A stretch of 56,059 bases of DNA from Verrucomicrobiia bacterium (GCA_035574275.1 DATLYY010000008.1:1-56059), one strand, 5' to 3'. Shown: positions 7,640-16,534, counted from the first letter of the stretch. The notes: generated from the sequence alone by a model not told the origin. Program-made: numbers and translations.

Positions 7640-9136
7640 TTGAAAACCAAAATCTGGATACTGACGCTTTCTGCCGCCCTGTTGGCCTCGGGCTTTGTCT
7701 ACGCCCAGCACGGCCGCCCCGCCGAAGGCGGAACCAAAAAAGACCCGGCGAAGGTCTCCCCCGGGTCCAAAAAACTGGAGGCCTTGAAATACCGCGACCT
7801 GGTCTGGACCGTGCCGGAAATCGGCAAGGAAGTCAAGAAGCTGACTTTGGCCAACGGCATGACCCTCTATCTGTACCCCGACCACGCCCTGCCGGTCTTC
7901 AACGTGCAGGCCATTATTCGCACGGGTGAAATTTACGAGCCGGCCGAAAAATCCGGCCTTGCGCGCCTCTGCGGCACCGTGATGCGCACCGGGGGGACGA
8001 AAAATTTGAGCCCGGATTCCTTGAACGCCGAGCTGGAGTTTATGGCCGGCTCGGTGGAAACCGGCATCGGCACGGAGCAGGGGAGCGCCTCCCTGAACGT
8101 GCTTTCCAAGGACATCGACCGCGGGCTGGAAATCTTCGCCGACGTTTTGATGAACCCCGAATTTCGGCAGGACAAATTCGATTTGGCCAAAGACCAGATA
8201 AAAGAGCAAATCCGCCGCCGCAACGACCAGCCCGGCTCCATCTTGGCCCGCGAATTCACCAGCCGCATTTATGGCGGCCACCCCTATGGCCGCATTTTGG
8301 AATGGGAAACGGTCAAAAAACTGACCCGCGAGGATTTGATTAACTGGCACAAGACCTATTTTGCCCCCAACAACGTGATGCTGGGAATCTCCGGCGATTT
8401 CGACGCCGAAAAAGTGGTGGAAAAAATCAAAAAAGTCTTTGCCAAATGGGAAAAGAAAAGTATAAACTTTCCTTCAATTCCCAAAGTGGCCGAAAAACCC
8501 GCCCCCGGCATCTACGTGGTGGACAAGCCGAACTTGAACCAGACCAATCTGACAATGGGGCATCTGGGGGTGGATTTCACCAACCCGGATATCTACGCCC
8601 TAAACGTGATGAACTACATTTTGGGGGGCGGCGGCTTCACCTCGCGGCTGACCTCCCGCGTCCGCTCCGATTTGGGTCTTGCCTATTCCGTCGGCTCCCA
8701 GTTCAACACCGGCTCGCGCGATTTGGGCACCTTCGCCGCCACCTGCCAGACCAAGACCGAAACGACTCACAAGGCCGCCGCCGAAATGCTGGCGGTGATA
8801 AAGGCGATGCGCGAAGCCCCCGTGACAGAAGAGGAGCTGAAAACGGCCAAAGATGCCTACATCAACCGTTTCGTTTTCCAGTTCACCTCCGCGGGGGCCG
8901 TGGTGGGGCAGTTGATGGGGCTGGACTATTTCGGCCGCGACCCGAAATTTTTCAACAATTACCTGGACAACGTCCGCAAAGTGACGGTTGAGGATGTTTT
9001 CCGCGTCGCCAAAACCTACTTAAAACCGGAAAATTTGACGATGGTGGTCGTCGGCAACGTCTCCGGCTTCGACGGCGATTTGTCCGACTTGGGCTCCACC
9101 ACCAAAGTGGCTTTAACGCCCCCTTCAGTAGATTAG
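7640..9136 (+). CDS. M16 family peptidase homologue, non-catalytic subunit
   Basis: The 498-residue protein has a signal peptide (residues 1-22) and the M16 fold, but the HxxEH position reads RLCGT (residues 109-113), so zinc binding is lost. In other bacteria and in mitochondrial processing peptidase such inactive partners shape the peptide-binding chamber. The start is TTG at 7640, supported by an AAGGAG site six bases upstream. It follows the catalytic M16 gene by ten bases, clearly the same operon, and is closed by a strong terminator. A role as its heterodimer partner is inference from the pairing. Confidence 0.88.
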   Translation: MKTKIWILTLSAALLASGFVYAQHGRPAEGGTKKDPAKVSPGSKKLEALKYRDLVWTVPEIGKEVKKLTLANGMTLYLYPDHALPVFNVQAIIRTGEIYEPAEKSGLARLCGTVMRTGGTKNLSPDSLNAELEFMAGSVETGIGTEQGSASLNVLSKDIDRGLEIFADVLMNPEFRQDKFDLAKDQIKEQIRRRNDQPGSILAREFTSRIYGGHPYGRILEWETVKKLTREDLINWHKTYFAPNNVMLGISGDFDAEKVVEKIKKVFAKWEKKSINFPSIPKVAEKPAPGIYVVDKPNLNQTNLTMGHLGVDFTNPDIYALNVMNYILGGGGFTSRLTSRVRSDLGLAYSVGSQFNTGSRDLGTFAATCQTKTETTHKAAAEMLAVIKAMREAPVTEEELKTAKDAYINRFVFQFTSAGAVVGQLMGLDYFGRDPKFFNNYLDNVRKVTVEDVFRVAKTYLKPENLTMVVVGNVSGFDGDLSDLGSTTKVALTPPSVD

Positions 9137-9151
9137 ATTTTTGCACCCAAC

Positions 9152-9183
9152 AAAAAACCCCACCCAAGAGGCGGGGTTTTTTT
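9152..9183. terminator. Bidirectional rho-independent terminator
   Basis: An A-run, a CCCC-rich arm, a short CAAGA loop, a GGGG-rich arm and a T-run make a symmetric hairpin between the convergent M16 pair and the dockerin gene. It can stop transcription in both directions. Confidence 0.85.
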
Positions 9184-9228
9184 CTATCCGTAGGGGCAAT
9201 TCCACCGTGCCTGCCCATTTTTGTTTTT

Positions 9229-9297
9229 ATAGGGGCGAACCTCGTGTTCGCCAGTCTTTGTTTTTTCGTCTTTCGCAGGGGCACAATATATTGTGCC
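9229..9297. repeat. Two palindromic repeats of the TAGGGGC family
   Basis: At 9229-9252 a TAGGGGCGAAC arm faces GTTCGCC across a CTCGT loop. At 9278-9297 is a perfect 20-base palindrome with GGGCACAATA arms. A decayed third copy starts near 9190. All lie between the terminator and the convergent dockerin gene. The cores differ but each stays self-complementary. Confidence 0.75.
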
Positions 9298-9304
9298 CGT
9301 TATT

Positions 9305-10801
9305 CTAACAGGGCGGCGAAACCGAAAGAAAGAAAATCTGCAGCATAATCACGGCATCCGCCGGGGAAATTTTCCCGTCGCAGTTCAAATCCCCCGCCGA
9401 GGGGGCCGCCGCAAACGGGTCTCCCAAAAAGGCAAAATTGAGCATTAAAACCACATCGGCCATCGTTAAAACCCCATCCAAATTCAAATCCCCTTTCAGG
9501 GCGGGAAGGGTGGCATATTTAAGCGTCAAAATATCTGATTGGCCGTTTCGATCCGACCTGCCGGTTATATAAACGTTCCCCATCTCATCAAAATCTGCAA
9601 ACGTGGCCAAATCATCAGAAGAAGTATCTTGGCCAACATAGTGTGCCGCCCAAAGCTCATTTCCCATCGAATCGAGTTTGAGCGCCATAAAATCCCGCCT
9701 CGATCCAAATCCCATGGTACGTCCAGCCACATAGACATTCCCTCTTTTATCCACTTTAATTCCCGAAGGCATGGTGGAACCGGTGGGGCCGGTGTAACGA
9801 TGTTCCCACAATTTGTTGCCGCTGATATCATATTTGATGGTGGCTGTTTCGTTCCCGCTGTATCCGCTTATATAAACATTTCCAACGGAGTCCAAATCCA
9901 GAACGATCACCAGATCCTCGCTGTATGTTGGCCCGTTTTCCTGTGCCATCCAAAGGGTATTGCCAAGGGAATCGTATTTAATGGTAACAAAGTCGAGCGC
10001 ACTGGCGCTGTCCGTACTGCCGCCGGTGACTATCACATTTCCAAAAGCGTCAACCCGTATCTTCGTCGCCAAACTTCGGCTCGCGTTTGACCAAAGTTTA
10101 AACGTCCTGACCCATTTTTCCTGCCCAAGTGAATCGTACTTGATGGTGTTCAATTCCCCTCCCCCAATGCAGCACGGGCCGACAACGTAGACGTTTTTAT
10201 TGTTGTCTACTGCGATGAAGCCGCACGGATCTTGGAAGTTCAGCGGGCTGTTGTAGCGTGCCACCCATTGTTGATTGCCATTGGGGTCATATTTTATGAC
10301 TGCCGTTTCCCGCTCTCCGCTGGAATCGGCCGAGCCTCCCGTAACATAGATATTATTTGCTTTATCGATAACCATCCAGTGAGCCCGATCCCTTCCCCCA
10401 GCGGGTCCGTCGTATTTTGCCACCCAAATTTCATTTCCTTGCGGGTCGTATTTAATAATCGTGTAATCGGGGTCTCCCCCACTGACGTAGATATTACCCG
10501 CCGGATCCAAAATAAGGTAGAATGACCAGCCGTCGGCAGCTGGGCGTTGACGAAGCCATTCGAGGTCGCCATTTCGATTATACTTTAATACAGCCCAACT
10601 TGAGCCGCTGCCGCCGATATAGCCGGCAACGTAAACATTCCCGCTGTCATCCACTTTCACCGTATAGGAATCGTCAAAATTGCTTCCCGACCCGCTATAA
10701 TAGCGTACCCAGACCGTATCGACTTGGCAAAAGGCGGAAGGGGGAAATGCCAAAAGGCAGAAAAATAGAACGACTGAAATTTTCTTTGCAAAGCTGCGCA
10801 T
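9305..10801 (-). CDS. Secreted beta-propeller-like protein with C-terminal dockerin
   Basis: The chosen start (ATG at 10801) gives 498 residues and a clean signal peptide (SVVLFFCLLAFPPSAFCQ). The body holds about eight SBBP-like repeats of roughly 50 residues, each with a GN-[IV]YV-[ST]G strand and a TIKYD..GN..W strand, a pattern expected to form a beta-propeller. The C-terminus is a type I dockerin with two calcium-binding helices that begin GDLNLDG and GDLNCDG. Such dockerins are frequent in FCB candidate phyla and need not mean a cellulosome. No cohesin is seen nearby. The terminal Cys might be structural. The role is unknown, probably extracellular binding. Confidence 0.85.
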   Translation of the reverse strand: MRSFAKKISVVLFFCLLAFPPSAFCQVDTVWVRYYSGSGSNFDDSYTVKVDDSGNVYVAGYIGGSGSSWAVLKYNRNGDLEWLRQRPAADGWSFYLILDPAGNIYVSGGDPDYTIIKYDPQGNEIWVAKYDGPAGGRDRAHWMVIDKANNIYVTGGSADSSGERETAVIKYDPNGNQQWVARYNSPLNFQDPCGFIAVDNNKNVYVVGPCCIGGGELNTIKYDSLGQEKWVRTFKLWSNASRSLATKIRVDAFGNVIVTGGSTDSASALDFVTIKYDSLGNTLWMAQENGPTYSEDLVIVLDLDSVGNVYISGYSGNETATIKYDISGNKLWEHRYTGPTGSTMPSGIKVDKRGNVYVAGRTMGFGSRRDFMALKLDSMGNELWAAHYVGQDTSSDDLATFADFDEMGNVYITGRSDRNGQSDILTLKYATLPALKGDLNLDGVLTMADVVLMLNFAFLGDPFAAAPSAGDLNCDGKISPADAVIMLQIFFLSVSPPC

Positions 10802-10893
10802 CTCTTTCAAATTATCGGCAAAACCACCCACCAAAATCATCCACCCATTCCATTTTTCTGTCCCCCTGCCTGCCCGCGTTCGTCGTTGTTTTT

Positions 10894-10987
10894 GTAGGGG
10901 CAATTCATGAATTGCCCGTTTCCCCTCTTTGTCTTTGTAGGGGCGTATTGCTATACGCCCTTCCCCCTCTCCGCATCGGAGAGGGGG
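10894..10987. repeat. Three palindromic repeats in a row
   Basis: 10898-10917 is a perfect palindrome (GGGCAATTCA arm) behind a GTAGGGG end. 10941-10960 has GGGCGTAT arms around TGCT, also behind GTAGGGG. 10963-10987 is a CCCCCTCTCCG hairpin with a CAT loop. The first two belong to the TAGGGGC family. The third is a different pyrimidine-rich hairpin seen again at 11583. This cluster begins the long non-coding stretch upstream of the dockerin gene. Confidence 0.75.
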
Positions 10988-11159
10988 TTAGGGGGTGAGG
11001 TCACAAATTCACACCTAAATCGGAGGTTTTTTCGCACCCCCGCCATAGGGTAGAGGGACGTGGTGAGGACTAACCCCCAAGCCGCCATCCCTCTTTAACA
11101 GGGGTTGCGAGGTGGGGACGAATCTCTAATCTCCAGTCTCCAATCTCTGTCGTGCATCG

Positions 11160-11478
11160 GGTCGGCTCGGCGCCTCTGGCGTGACCGGGCCGAACCCCAA
11201 AAGGAGACCCAAAGCCGGTACCGACCATAATCCACGGCTTTATCTCCTTATGGGGTTGATTTCCTCTCAATGGTCGGGGGGAATGGACAGCCGCTTTTTC
11301 TTAGCTAAACCGCCGCTTCTCCTTGAAAGGGAAAGCGGACCTAGACCAGACGCGCCTGGGCGGCGCTTGCCGCGCCTAAGGCAGAACAAAATAAACAGGC
11401 AGGCCGTACGGAGAGGACCACCATACGGGGATATAAAGCCCCGTTTCAGAGTAGGTTCCGTCTCCCACTTTCACGGCC
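11160..11478. ncRNA. Candidate structured RNA or fold-rich block in the gene-poor region
   Basis: The 872-base gap 10802-11673 has no gene I can support. Its first part is repeats and pyrimidine/purine-rich debris. From 11160 to 11478 the sequence folds into several nested stems: GGTCGG (11160-11165) with CCGACC (11221-11226), CGCC/GGCG (11171-11181), CCGACCAT (11221-11228) with ATGGTCGG (11270-11277), CGGGG/CCCCG (11426-11443) and GGCCGT (11402-11407) with ACGGCC (11473-11478). Two stems compete for the same CCGACC. I found no RNase P, tmRNA, SRP or 6S signature on either strand. The strand and function are unknown; a decayed mobile element is an alternative. Confidence 0.35.
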
Positions 11479-11582
11479 GTTTTAAAACCCGTCGCACGAA
11501 AAAAAAAGAAACAAAAAAAGGAAAGGCGAGAGGGACAGAGCTCCCGCTCTGCCCCTCCCTCTCCTTAAAATAACCTCTTGTC

Positions 11583-11603
11583 CCCTCTCCTTGTAGGAGA
11601 GGG
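11583..11603. repeat. CCCTCTCC hairpin repeat
   Basis: CCCTCTCC and GGAGAGGG arms surround a TTGTA loop. It resembles the hairpin at 10963-10987 in its pyrimidine-rich arm and lies upstream of the small CxxC gene. It is probably a dispersed repeat, not a terminator, because no T-run follows. Confidence 0.6.
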
Positions 11604-11673
11604 TCGGGGAGAGGTTGCATTTTACGTGCAAAATCCCCCCGATTTTGCAGCCAAAAAGGAGGTATGTCTATTC

Positions 11674-11985
11674 ATGCGCCCGGATTTCGGCAAAATCTAC
11701 TCCAATTTGCAAAAAACCGCCTATCCCAGGCAGGGTAAAATCAAACGCTGCCACCTTTGCGAAAATGACCCGGAACGAGTCATTCGCTATCTTGACAGAA
11801 AAATCCGTCGCCGTCGCATCTAATCCGGGCTGTACATGGTCATCAAATCCGGCGATTACGACGACCGCGCTATCCTGCAAGTCTGTCGCTACTGTTTCCT
11901 CTTGGGTAAGCAACATGACTTCCTGCGTCCCGCCCTCCCCCTCGGCGCCGCCCGCCGCAAACGCTTCAAACTCCCCCCGATTTAA
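11674..11985 (+). pseudogene. Small CxxC...CxxC protein gene interrupted by in-frame TAA
   Basis: An AGGAGG site (11657-11662) precedes an ATG at 11674 that encodes 49 residues containing CHLC and a basic RKIRRRRI tail, then a TAA (11821-11823). The same frame continues for 54 more codons with an internal ATG at 11836, a CRYC motif and a basic end, and stops at 11985. Together the halves give a roughly 103-residue protein with two CxxC pairs, the layout of a zinc ribbon. It may be a recent pseudogene, a sequencing error, a readthrough case, or two small genes. An opposite-strand frame at 11668-12039 is open but has no recognisable motif. Confidence 0.5.
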
Positions 11986-12145
11986 AAGCAGCAAAGAATC
12001 ACGGGGAGATTTTTTTTGTTTGTTTTTACAAAATCGCAACTAATTATCTCCCGTTTTTGCCACTTTACAAACTCTTTCAGTTTAACTACAGTTACACCAG
12101 CCACCCGGAACTGGGGGGTGAAAACAGCTTTGGCATAAGAATAAA

Positions 12146-13291
12146 ATGGTAAAGCCGCTCATTTTTCCGGAAGAAAAAATCCTGGCGCCCTATGCCGCCC
12201 ACTCGGCACAAAGCCGCGGCCGCATGCACCCGGAGCCGGAGCATCCCTACCGTTCCCCCTTCCAGCGGGACCGGGAACGGATTGTCCATTCGACCGCCTT
12301 CCGGCGGCTGGAATACAAAACGCAGGTCTTCGTCAATTTGGAAGGGGATTTATACCGCACCCGGCTGACCCACACCATCGAGGTTTCCCAAATTGCCCGC
12401 TCGGCGGCAAGGGCGATGGGGTTGAACGAGGATTTAGCGGAGGCGATTGCGCTGGTGCACGATTTGGGGCACACCCCCTTCGGCCACACGGGGGAGGAAA
12501 TTTTGAACGATTTGACCGCCGAGGCCGGCGGCTTCTCCCACAACCGCCAGTCCCTGCGGGTGGTGGACTGGCTGGAACAGAAATATCCGGATTTTTTGGG
12601 GCTGAATTTGACCTACGAGGTGCGGGAGGGAATCGTCAAGCACAAAACCGCAACCAAGCTCCCCGTGCCGAAGGAATTTCACCCCGAGGAGCAGCCCACG
12701 CTGGAATGCGACCTGGTCGACCTGGCGGATGAAATCGCCTACAACTGCCACGACGTCGACGACGGCCTCACCTCCGGAATTTTGACCCCGGAGCAGGTGA
12801 AAACCTTGCCCGTTTGGAAAAATCTGGAAAGCTCCGCCCTCCGGAAATTCAAACAGCTACCCTTTGCCCGCCTGCAAAGCCACGTCGTGCGGGAGATGAT
12901 AAACCGGGAAGTGAACGACTTGGTGACGACCTCGCTGGAGGCGATTGAAAAGCGGAAAATCCGGAGTTTAACCGACGTTAGAAAAGCTCCAAAAAGCCCG
13001 CTCGGGTTTTCGGAAGGGATGAAGAAAGAGAACAAGGAGCTGCGGGCCTTTTTGAACGAAAATTTCTACCGCCACCACCGCTTGGTGCGAATGGCGGACA
13101 AGGCCAAACGGATTATTGCCGACCTCTTTTCCGCTTATGTTCGCAACCCCGACCTGCTCCCCCCCGGCACCCGCGCCCGGTTGAAAAAGGAGGGAGCAAA
13201 GCGGGCCGCCGCCGACTACATCGCCGGAATGACCGACCGCTATGCAATTTTGGAACACCAAAGATTATTCGACCCGGCCGAGCGGGTCTGA
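12146..13291 (+). CDS. dgt: dGTP triphosphohydrolase (dGTPase-like, HD family)
   Basis: This 381-residue protein should hydrolyse dNTPs to nucleosides and triphosphate. The conserved N-terminal LAPYA..S..SRGR and EHPYR..FQRDR..I.HS.AFRRLEYKTQV elements are present. The HD metal ligands are His76 in RTRLTHT, His105-Asp106 in HDLGHTPFGH and Asp195 in LADEIAY. Length and order match the type 2 dGTPase-like family. There is no clear ribosome site before the ATG, but the conserved N-terminus supports this start. It converges on the HD-GYP gene with a ten-base gap and no terminator. Confidence 0.93.
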   Translation: MVKPLIFPEEKILAPYAAHSAQSRGRMHPEPEHPYRSPFQRDRERIVHSTAFRRLEYKTQVFVNLEGDLYRTRLTHTIEVSQIARSAARAMGLNEDLAEAIALVHDLGHTPFGHTGEEILNDLTAEAGGFSHNRQSLRVVDWLEQKYPDFLGLNLTYEVREGIVKHKTATKLPVPKEFHPEEQPTLECDLVDLADEIAYNCHDVDDGLTSGILTPEQVKTLPVWKNLESSALRKFKQLPFARLQSHVVREMINREVNDLVTTSLEAIEKRKIRSLTDVRKAPKSPLGFSEGMKKENKELRAFLNENFYRHHRLVRMADKAKRIIADLFSAYVRNPDLLPPGTRARLKKEGAKRAAADYIAGMTDRYAILEHQRLFDPAERV

Positions 13292-13301
13292 TTAGGAAAA
13301 T

Positions 13302-14747
13302 TTAAACGTAGAGGAACTTGCTCAAATCAATCCCGTAGTCGTGGGAGTTGAGCAACCGCTTGATGTTCCGGACGAACTGGCCGGAGTTCTGGTCCCGCTC
13401 CGCCAGGTCCACCACCTGAAAATCGGAAGTTTGGCCGGAGGGACCGGCAATCACCCGCACCTTGGGACGGTAAATGTTTTCCGGGTTGGTTTTATAGACG
13501 ATCCCCACCTCGCCGGTGTCCAAAAGCACCAGCGACCCGATGGGGAAGACACCGACGGTGGAGACGAAGATTTTCAAGAGCAACGGGTCGTACTGGGTCC
13601 CGATTCCGGCGATCATCTTCTGGATCACCTCGTCCGGGGAAAACGGCTTGGCAAAATAAATCCGCCCGGAGGAAAGGGCGTTGAAAGTGTCGCAGATCTT
13701 GACGATCATCGGAAAAACACCCGGCACCCGTTTTTCCGTCAAAACCGGATAGCCGGTCTTGTCCTGGTTGACGTGGTGCAGAAAGGCGATCTCCGCCGCC
13801 CGGCCGGTGTACTCGTCCGTGCCGCGGGTCAAAATCACGGTCTTGGCCCCCAGAACGGGATGCCGCCGCATTTGTTTCCAGTCCTCCTCGTTGTATTCGG
13901 AGGGCTTGTTGATCAAATCGGCCGGCAGTTTGACTTTGCCAATGTCGTGGAAGAGCGCTCCGAATCCGAGAAGGGCCAAAGTTTTTTTATCCAGCCCCAG
14001 GCGGACGCCGAGTGAAATGGACAAAACCGCCACATTGACCGAGTGGGCGTAGGTGTAGTTGTCGTAATGCTTCAAGGCCGCCAGCTCCATCAAGGCCGCC
14101 TCGTCGGACATAATCTGGTCCACCAGCTCCTGCACCACCCGCTTGGCGGCGTTCAAGTTGGCCCCCTTGCCGGTGCGCGCCGCGGCCATCGTGGTCTCCA
14201 CCAAGGAAACGGCCGTGGCGAAGGTCTTGCGGGCGGCGGCGCGGGACCCCTCCAGCTTCTCAATCTTTTTGGGGTCTTCCTTCTCAGCTTTCTGCTTGGG
14301 AACGATGTGGGTGATCTGCTCCCGGGCAAGCAGGTCCGGGAGCCCGTCCAGCTCCTCGGGCGGTTTTTTGAAGAGCGCCACGAAGCGGTCCAGCTCTTCG
14401 CGGGAAATCCCCGCCTCGAAAGAAAACCCCCCCAGGTTGTGGGAGGCCAGAAGCCCCACCACGAACTTGCTGGCGGCAAACCCCTCGAAATCGAACTTCA
14501 AGCGGGCGTCGTTGACGAACAAATGCCCGTCCAGGGTTTCCAAGAGGACGTTCCCCTCCCCCTCCAAAAGGCCGTTTACCGTGGCAAAAAAATGCTCCGC
14601 CTGCTTTTGATAGGAGGGGTGAGTGGCGGCGTACAGTTCGGCCGTGCGGAACAAAACGAAAAACCCGTTCACCAACTCCCGCTTGAGGTCAAGCCCCTTT
14701 TCCGAAACGGGTGCGGGGGGTTTGACGGCGGCCGGTTTGGCTCTCAC
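13302..14747 (-). CDS. HD-GYP domain protein
   Basis: The 481-residue protein starts at GTG 14747, which overlaps the stop of the upstream HEAT gene (GTGA); a longer frame would lie inside that gene. The C-terminal half carries an HD-GYP domain: His235, HDIGK at 267-271, His296, the HH pair at 324-325, the GYP signature at 332-334 and Asp353. HD-GYP proteins usually hydrolyse cyclic di-GMP or related dinucleotides. The first 190 residues have no recognised sensor domain. Coupling to the HEAT protein suggests that it acts with or is controlled by it. Substrate specificity is not established. Confidence 0.85.
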   Translation of the reverse strand: MRAKPAAVKPPAPVSEKGLDLKRELVNGFFVLFRTAELYAATHPSYQKQAEHFFATVNGLLEGEGNVLLETLDGHLFVNDARLKFDFEGFAASKFVVGLLASHNLGGFSFEAGISREELDRFVALFKKPPEELDGLPDLLAREQITHIVPKQKAEKEDPKKIEKLEGSRAAARKTFATAVSLVETTMAAARTGKGANLNAAKRVVQELVDQIMSDEAALMELAALKHYDNYTYAHSVNVAVLSISLGVRLGLDKKTLALLGFGALFHDIGKVKLPADLINKPSEYNEEDWKQMRRHPVLGAKTVILTRGTDEYTGRAAEIAFLHHVNQDKTGYPVLTEKRVPGVFPMIVKICDTFNALSSGRIYFAKPFSPDEVIQKMIAGIGTQYDPLLLKIFVSTVGVFPIGSLVLLDTGEVGIVYKTNPENIYRPKVRVIAGPSGQTSDFQVVDLAERDQNSGQFVRNIKRLLNSHDYGIDLSKFLYV

Positions 14748-16504
14748 TTTCGCTCCTTGGTCACGTATCCCGAGCGGGAAAGCGCCTCCTGCGCCCGCCG
14801 GGCGATCTCCTTGTCGCCGCTGCCGGCCAAATTGGTCAAAAAGGAGGCGGCCGCGTTGCCGCAAAAGCCCAAAGCCTCGACGGCCAGAAGCTTTTCGACC
14901 TGCAGCGCCTTCCGGCCGAAGAAGGAAAAACGCTTGATGCGGTTCACCAACGGCAGCACCGCTTCTTCCTGTCCGACTCTCGCGGCTGCTTCAAACCAGG
15001 CCTTTTTCTCCTCCCCGGATTTATGGGCGAAATCCTTGGCCTCCATCCCGGCCGCCAGGGGGGCCAAAAGCTCTTTGGTGGTGCAGCGGGAGAGAAGCTG
15101 CAGCGCCATGATGCGAATCTTTTCGTCGGCGTCCTTCAACGCCTCGGCCAAAAGCAGATACGCCTTGGGGGTGCCGATGCGCGCCAAGGCGGAGAGGGCC
15201 TCTTTTTTCACCCGGTTGTCCGGATGGGCCAAGGGCTTTTTCAAGTAATCCAGGGCCCGCTCCCCGCCGATTTTCCCCAAAACGGCGGTGACGTTGCGCA
15301 CCACAAACCAGCGCTTGTCGAAAACGGCGTTGCCGACGATGTCCAAAACCTCGCTCCCCTTGACCTCCAACGCCTCGCAAACCGCCCGGCGGAAGGCGAA
15401 GCTTTCCAGATCCCCCAGCATCGCCACCATGTTGGCGAAGGCCGGCCGGCCCATAAAGGAAAGGTAGGTTTTAAAGTCGTTGACCGACGCCTCCGGATTG
15501 GAATTTACCGCCTTGACCAAGAGGGCCACCCGGGCCCGGTCCCCCGCGCGGGCCAAAAGCGTTTTCAACCGCTCCCGACGCTGCGGGTTTTCCTCGCCGA
15601 TCAAATACCCCACTTCGCTGGCCGCCGTCAGAATTTTTGAACAGGCGGAAAAGTTGCCGGCCTTCAATTGTTCCTCAAAAAGTTTTTCCAAAAGCGTGAC
15701 CGTTTCGTCGAAAGCCGGCCGGTCGGTCTCCAAAAACAGGGTCTCCCGCAGGATGAAAAGCGCCATCTCGAAAGAGTCGAAAGCCGCCTCGCGGGAGAGC
15801 CGCTCCAGAATCCCCTCCAACTCCTCTTTTTCGAGGTTCTGGGGGTCTCCCAAGCTCTCCACGATGGCCCGCACCTGGGGCTGGAAGCTCTGGCGGTCGT
15901 CTTTTTTCTCTTCCGCGGAAAGCTCCCCCTTTCCTTGTTCTTCCAGGGCGATTTCGCTGTACTCGATTTTGCCGGTGTCCTCTTTTTTGATTTCAAAGGG
16001 GGTCGTGTCCAAAGTTTGCATAAAAGGGGCTTCCACCACAGCAAAGCGGATGTGGCGCAAGTCCTTTTCCCACAACCGGGCCACCAGGTCGTCGGCCGCC
16101 GCCCCCCCGTTTTCCACCGCGGCCGCTTTCTCGGCCGCCTCCGCGATTTCCCGGAAGGTTTCCAGAAAGGCCAGAATCTCCTCCGGCGTCGTTTCCCCGG
16201 CGAAGGTTACTTCGCGGATGCCGTCCGTGTGCATCCGGGTGGCAATCGATTCCTCGCGGGTGGACTCCACGAAAACCTTTTCCTCCCCGCACCAGAATTC
16301 CCCCGGTTTGACGGCGAGCGTGATGGGGCCGCCGGAGGAGAGAAAGGCGCAGAATTTTTCGGAGAAGTTTTTCTTGAATTCCTTCGGCAGGGGGTTGTCC
16401 GGCGGGTAGAGCATCACCGTCTTCACGGTCTTGGAAAACAGGCCGAACAAAAACTTCAGCTCGTCGATTTTCGGTTTTTCGAGTGTCGCTTTTTCTTCCG
16501 TCAA
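14744..16504 (-). CDS. HEAT-repeat protein coupled to HD-GYP gene
   Basis: This 586-residue cytoplasmic protein has no signal peptide. Its C-terminal part (about residues 340-580) is helical with HEAT-like repeats, for example FDKRWFVVRNVTAVLGKIGG and VKKEALSALARIGTPKAYLL. The first 300 residues are acidic, with an N-terminal segment resembling that of the HD-GYP partner (hydrophobic helix, then strands around FWCGEEKVFVE). HEAT repeats normally bind proteins. The likely start is TTG at 16504 behind GGGGAAAAG. The stop overlaps the HD-GYP start by four bases, so equal production of both is likely. Confidence 0.7.
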   Translation of the reverse strand: MTEEKATLEKPKIDELKFLFGLFSKTVKTVMLYPPDNPLPKEFKKNFSEKFCAFLSSGGPITLAVKPGEFWCGEEKVFVESTREESIATRMHTDGIREVTFAGETTPEEILAFLETFREIAEAAEKAAAVENGGAAADDLVARLWEKDLRHIRFAVVEAPFMQTLDTTPFEIKKEDTGKIEYSEIALEEQGKGELSAEEKKDDRQSFQPQVRAIVESLGDPQNLEKEELEGILERLSREAAFDSFEMALFILRETLFLETDRPAFDETVTLLEKLFEEQLKAGNFSACSKILTAASEVGYLIGEENPQRRERLKTLLARAGDRARVALLVKAVNSNPEASVNDFKTYLSFMGRPAFANMVAMLGDLESFAFRRAVCEALEVKGSEVLDIVGNAVFDKRWFVVRNVTAVLGKIGGERALDYLKKPLAHPDNRVKKEALSALARIGTPKAYLLLAEALKDADEKIRIMALQLLSRCTTKELLAPLAAGMEAKDFAHKSGEEKKAWFEAAARVGQEEAVLPLVNRIKRFSFFGRKALQVEKLLAVEALGFCGNAAASFLTNLAGSGDKEIARRAQEALSRSGYVTKERK

Positions 16505-16534
16505 GCGCTTTTCCCCGCAACAAAGGTTGCCGCG

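Noticed and set aside
9305-10801. Cellulosome component
   Set aside because: A dockerin is present but no glycoside hydrolase or cohesin is seen.
11160-11478. RNase P RNA, tmRNA, SRP RNA or 6S RNA
   Set aside because: I looked for the conserved RNase P (GAAAGTCC, GGTAAGAGC-type) and tmRNA tag or end motifs on both strands and did not find them.
11668-12039. Minus-strand open frame opposite the CxxC gene
   Set aside because: It shows no motif; the opposite strand has two CxxC pairs and a better ribosome site. I keep it only as an alternative.
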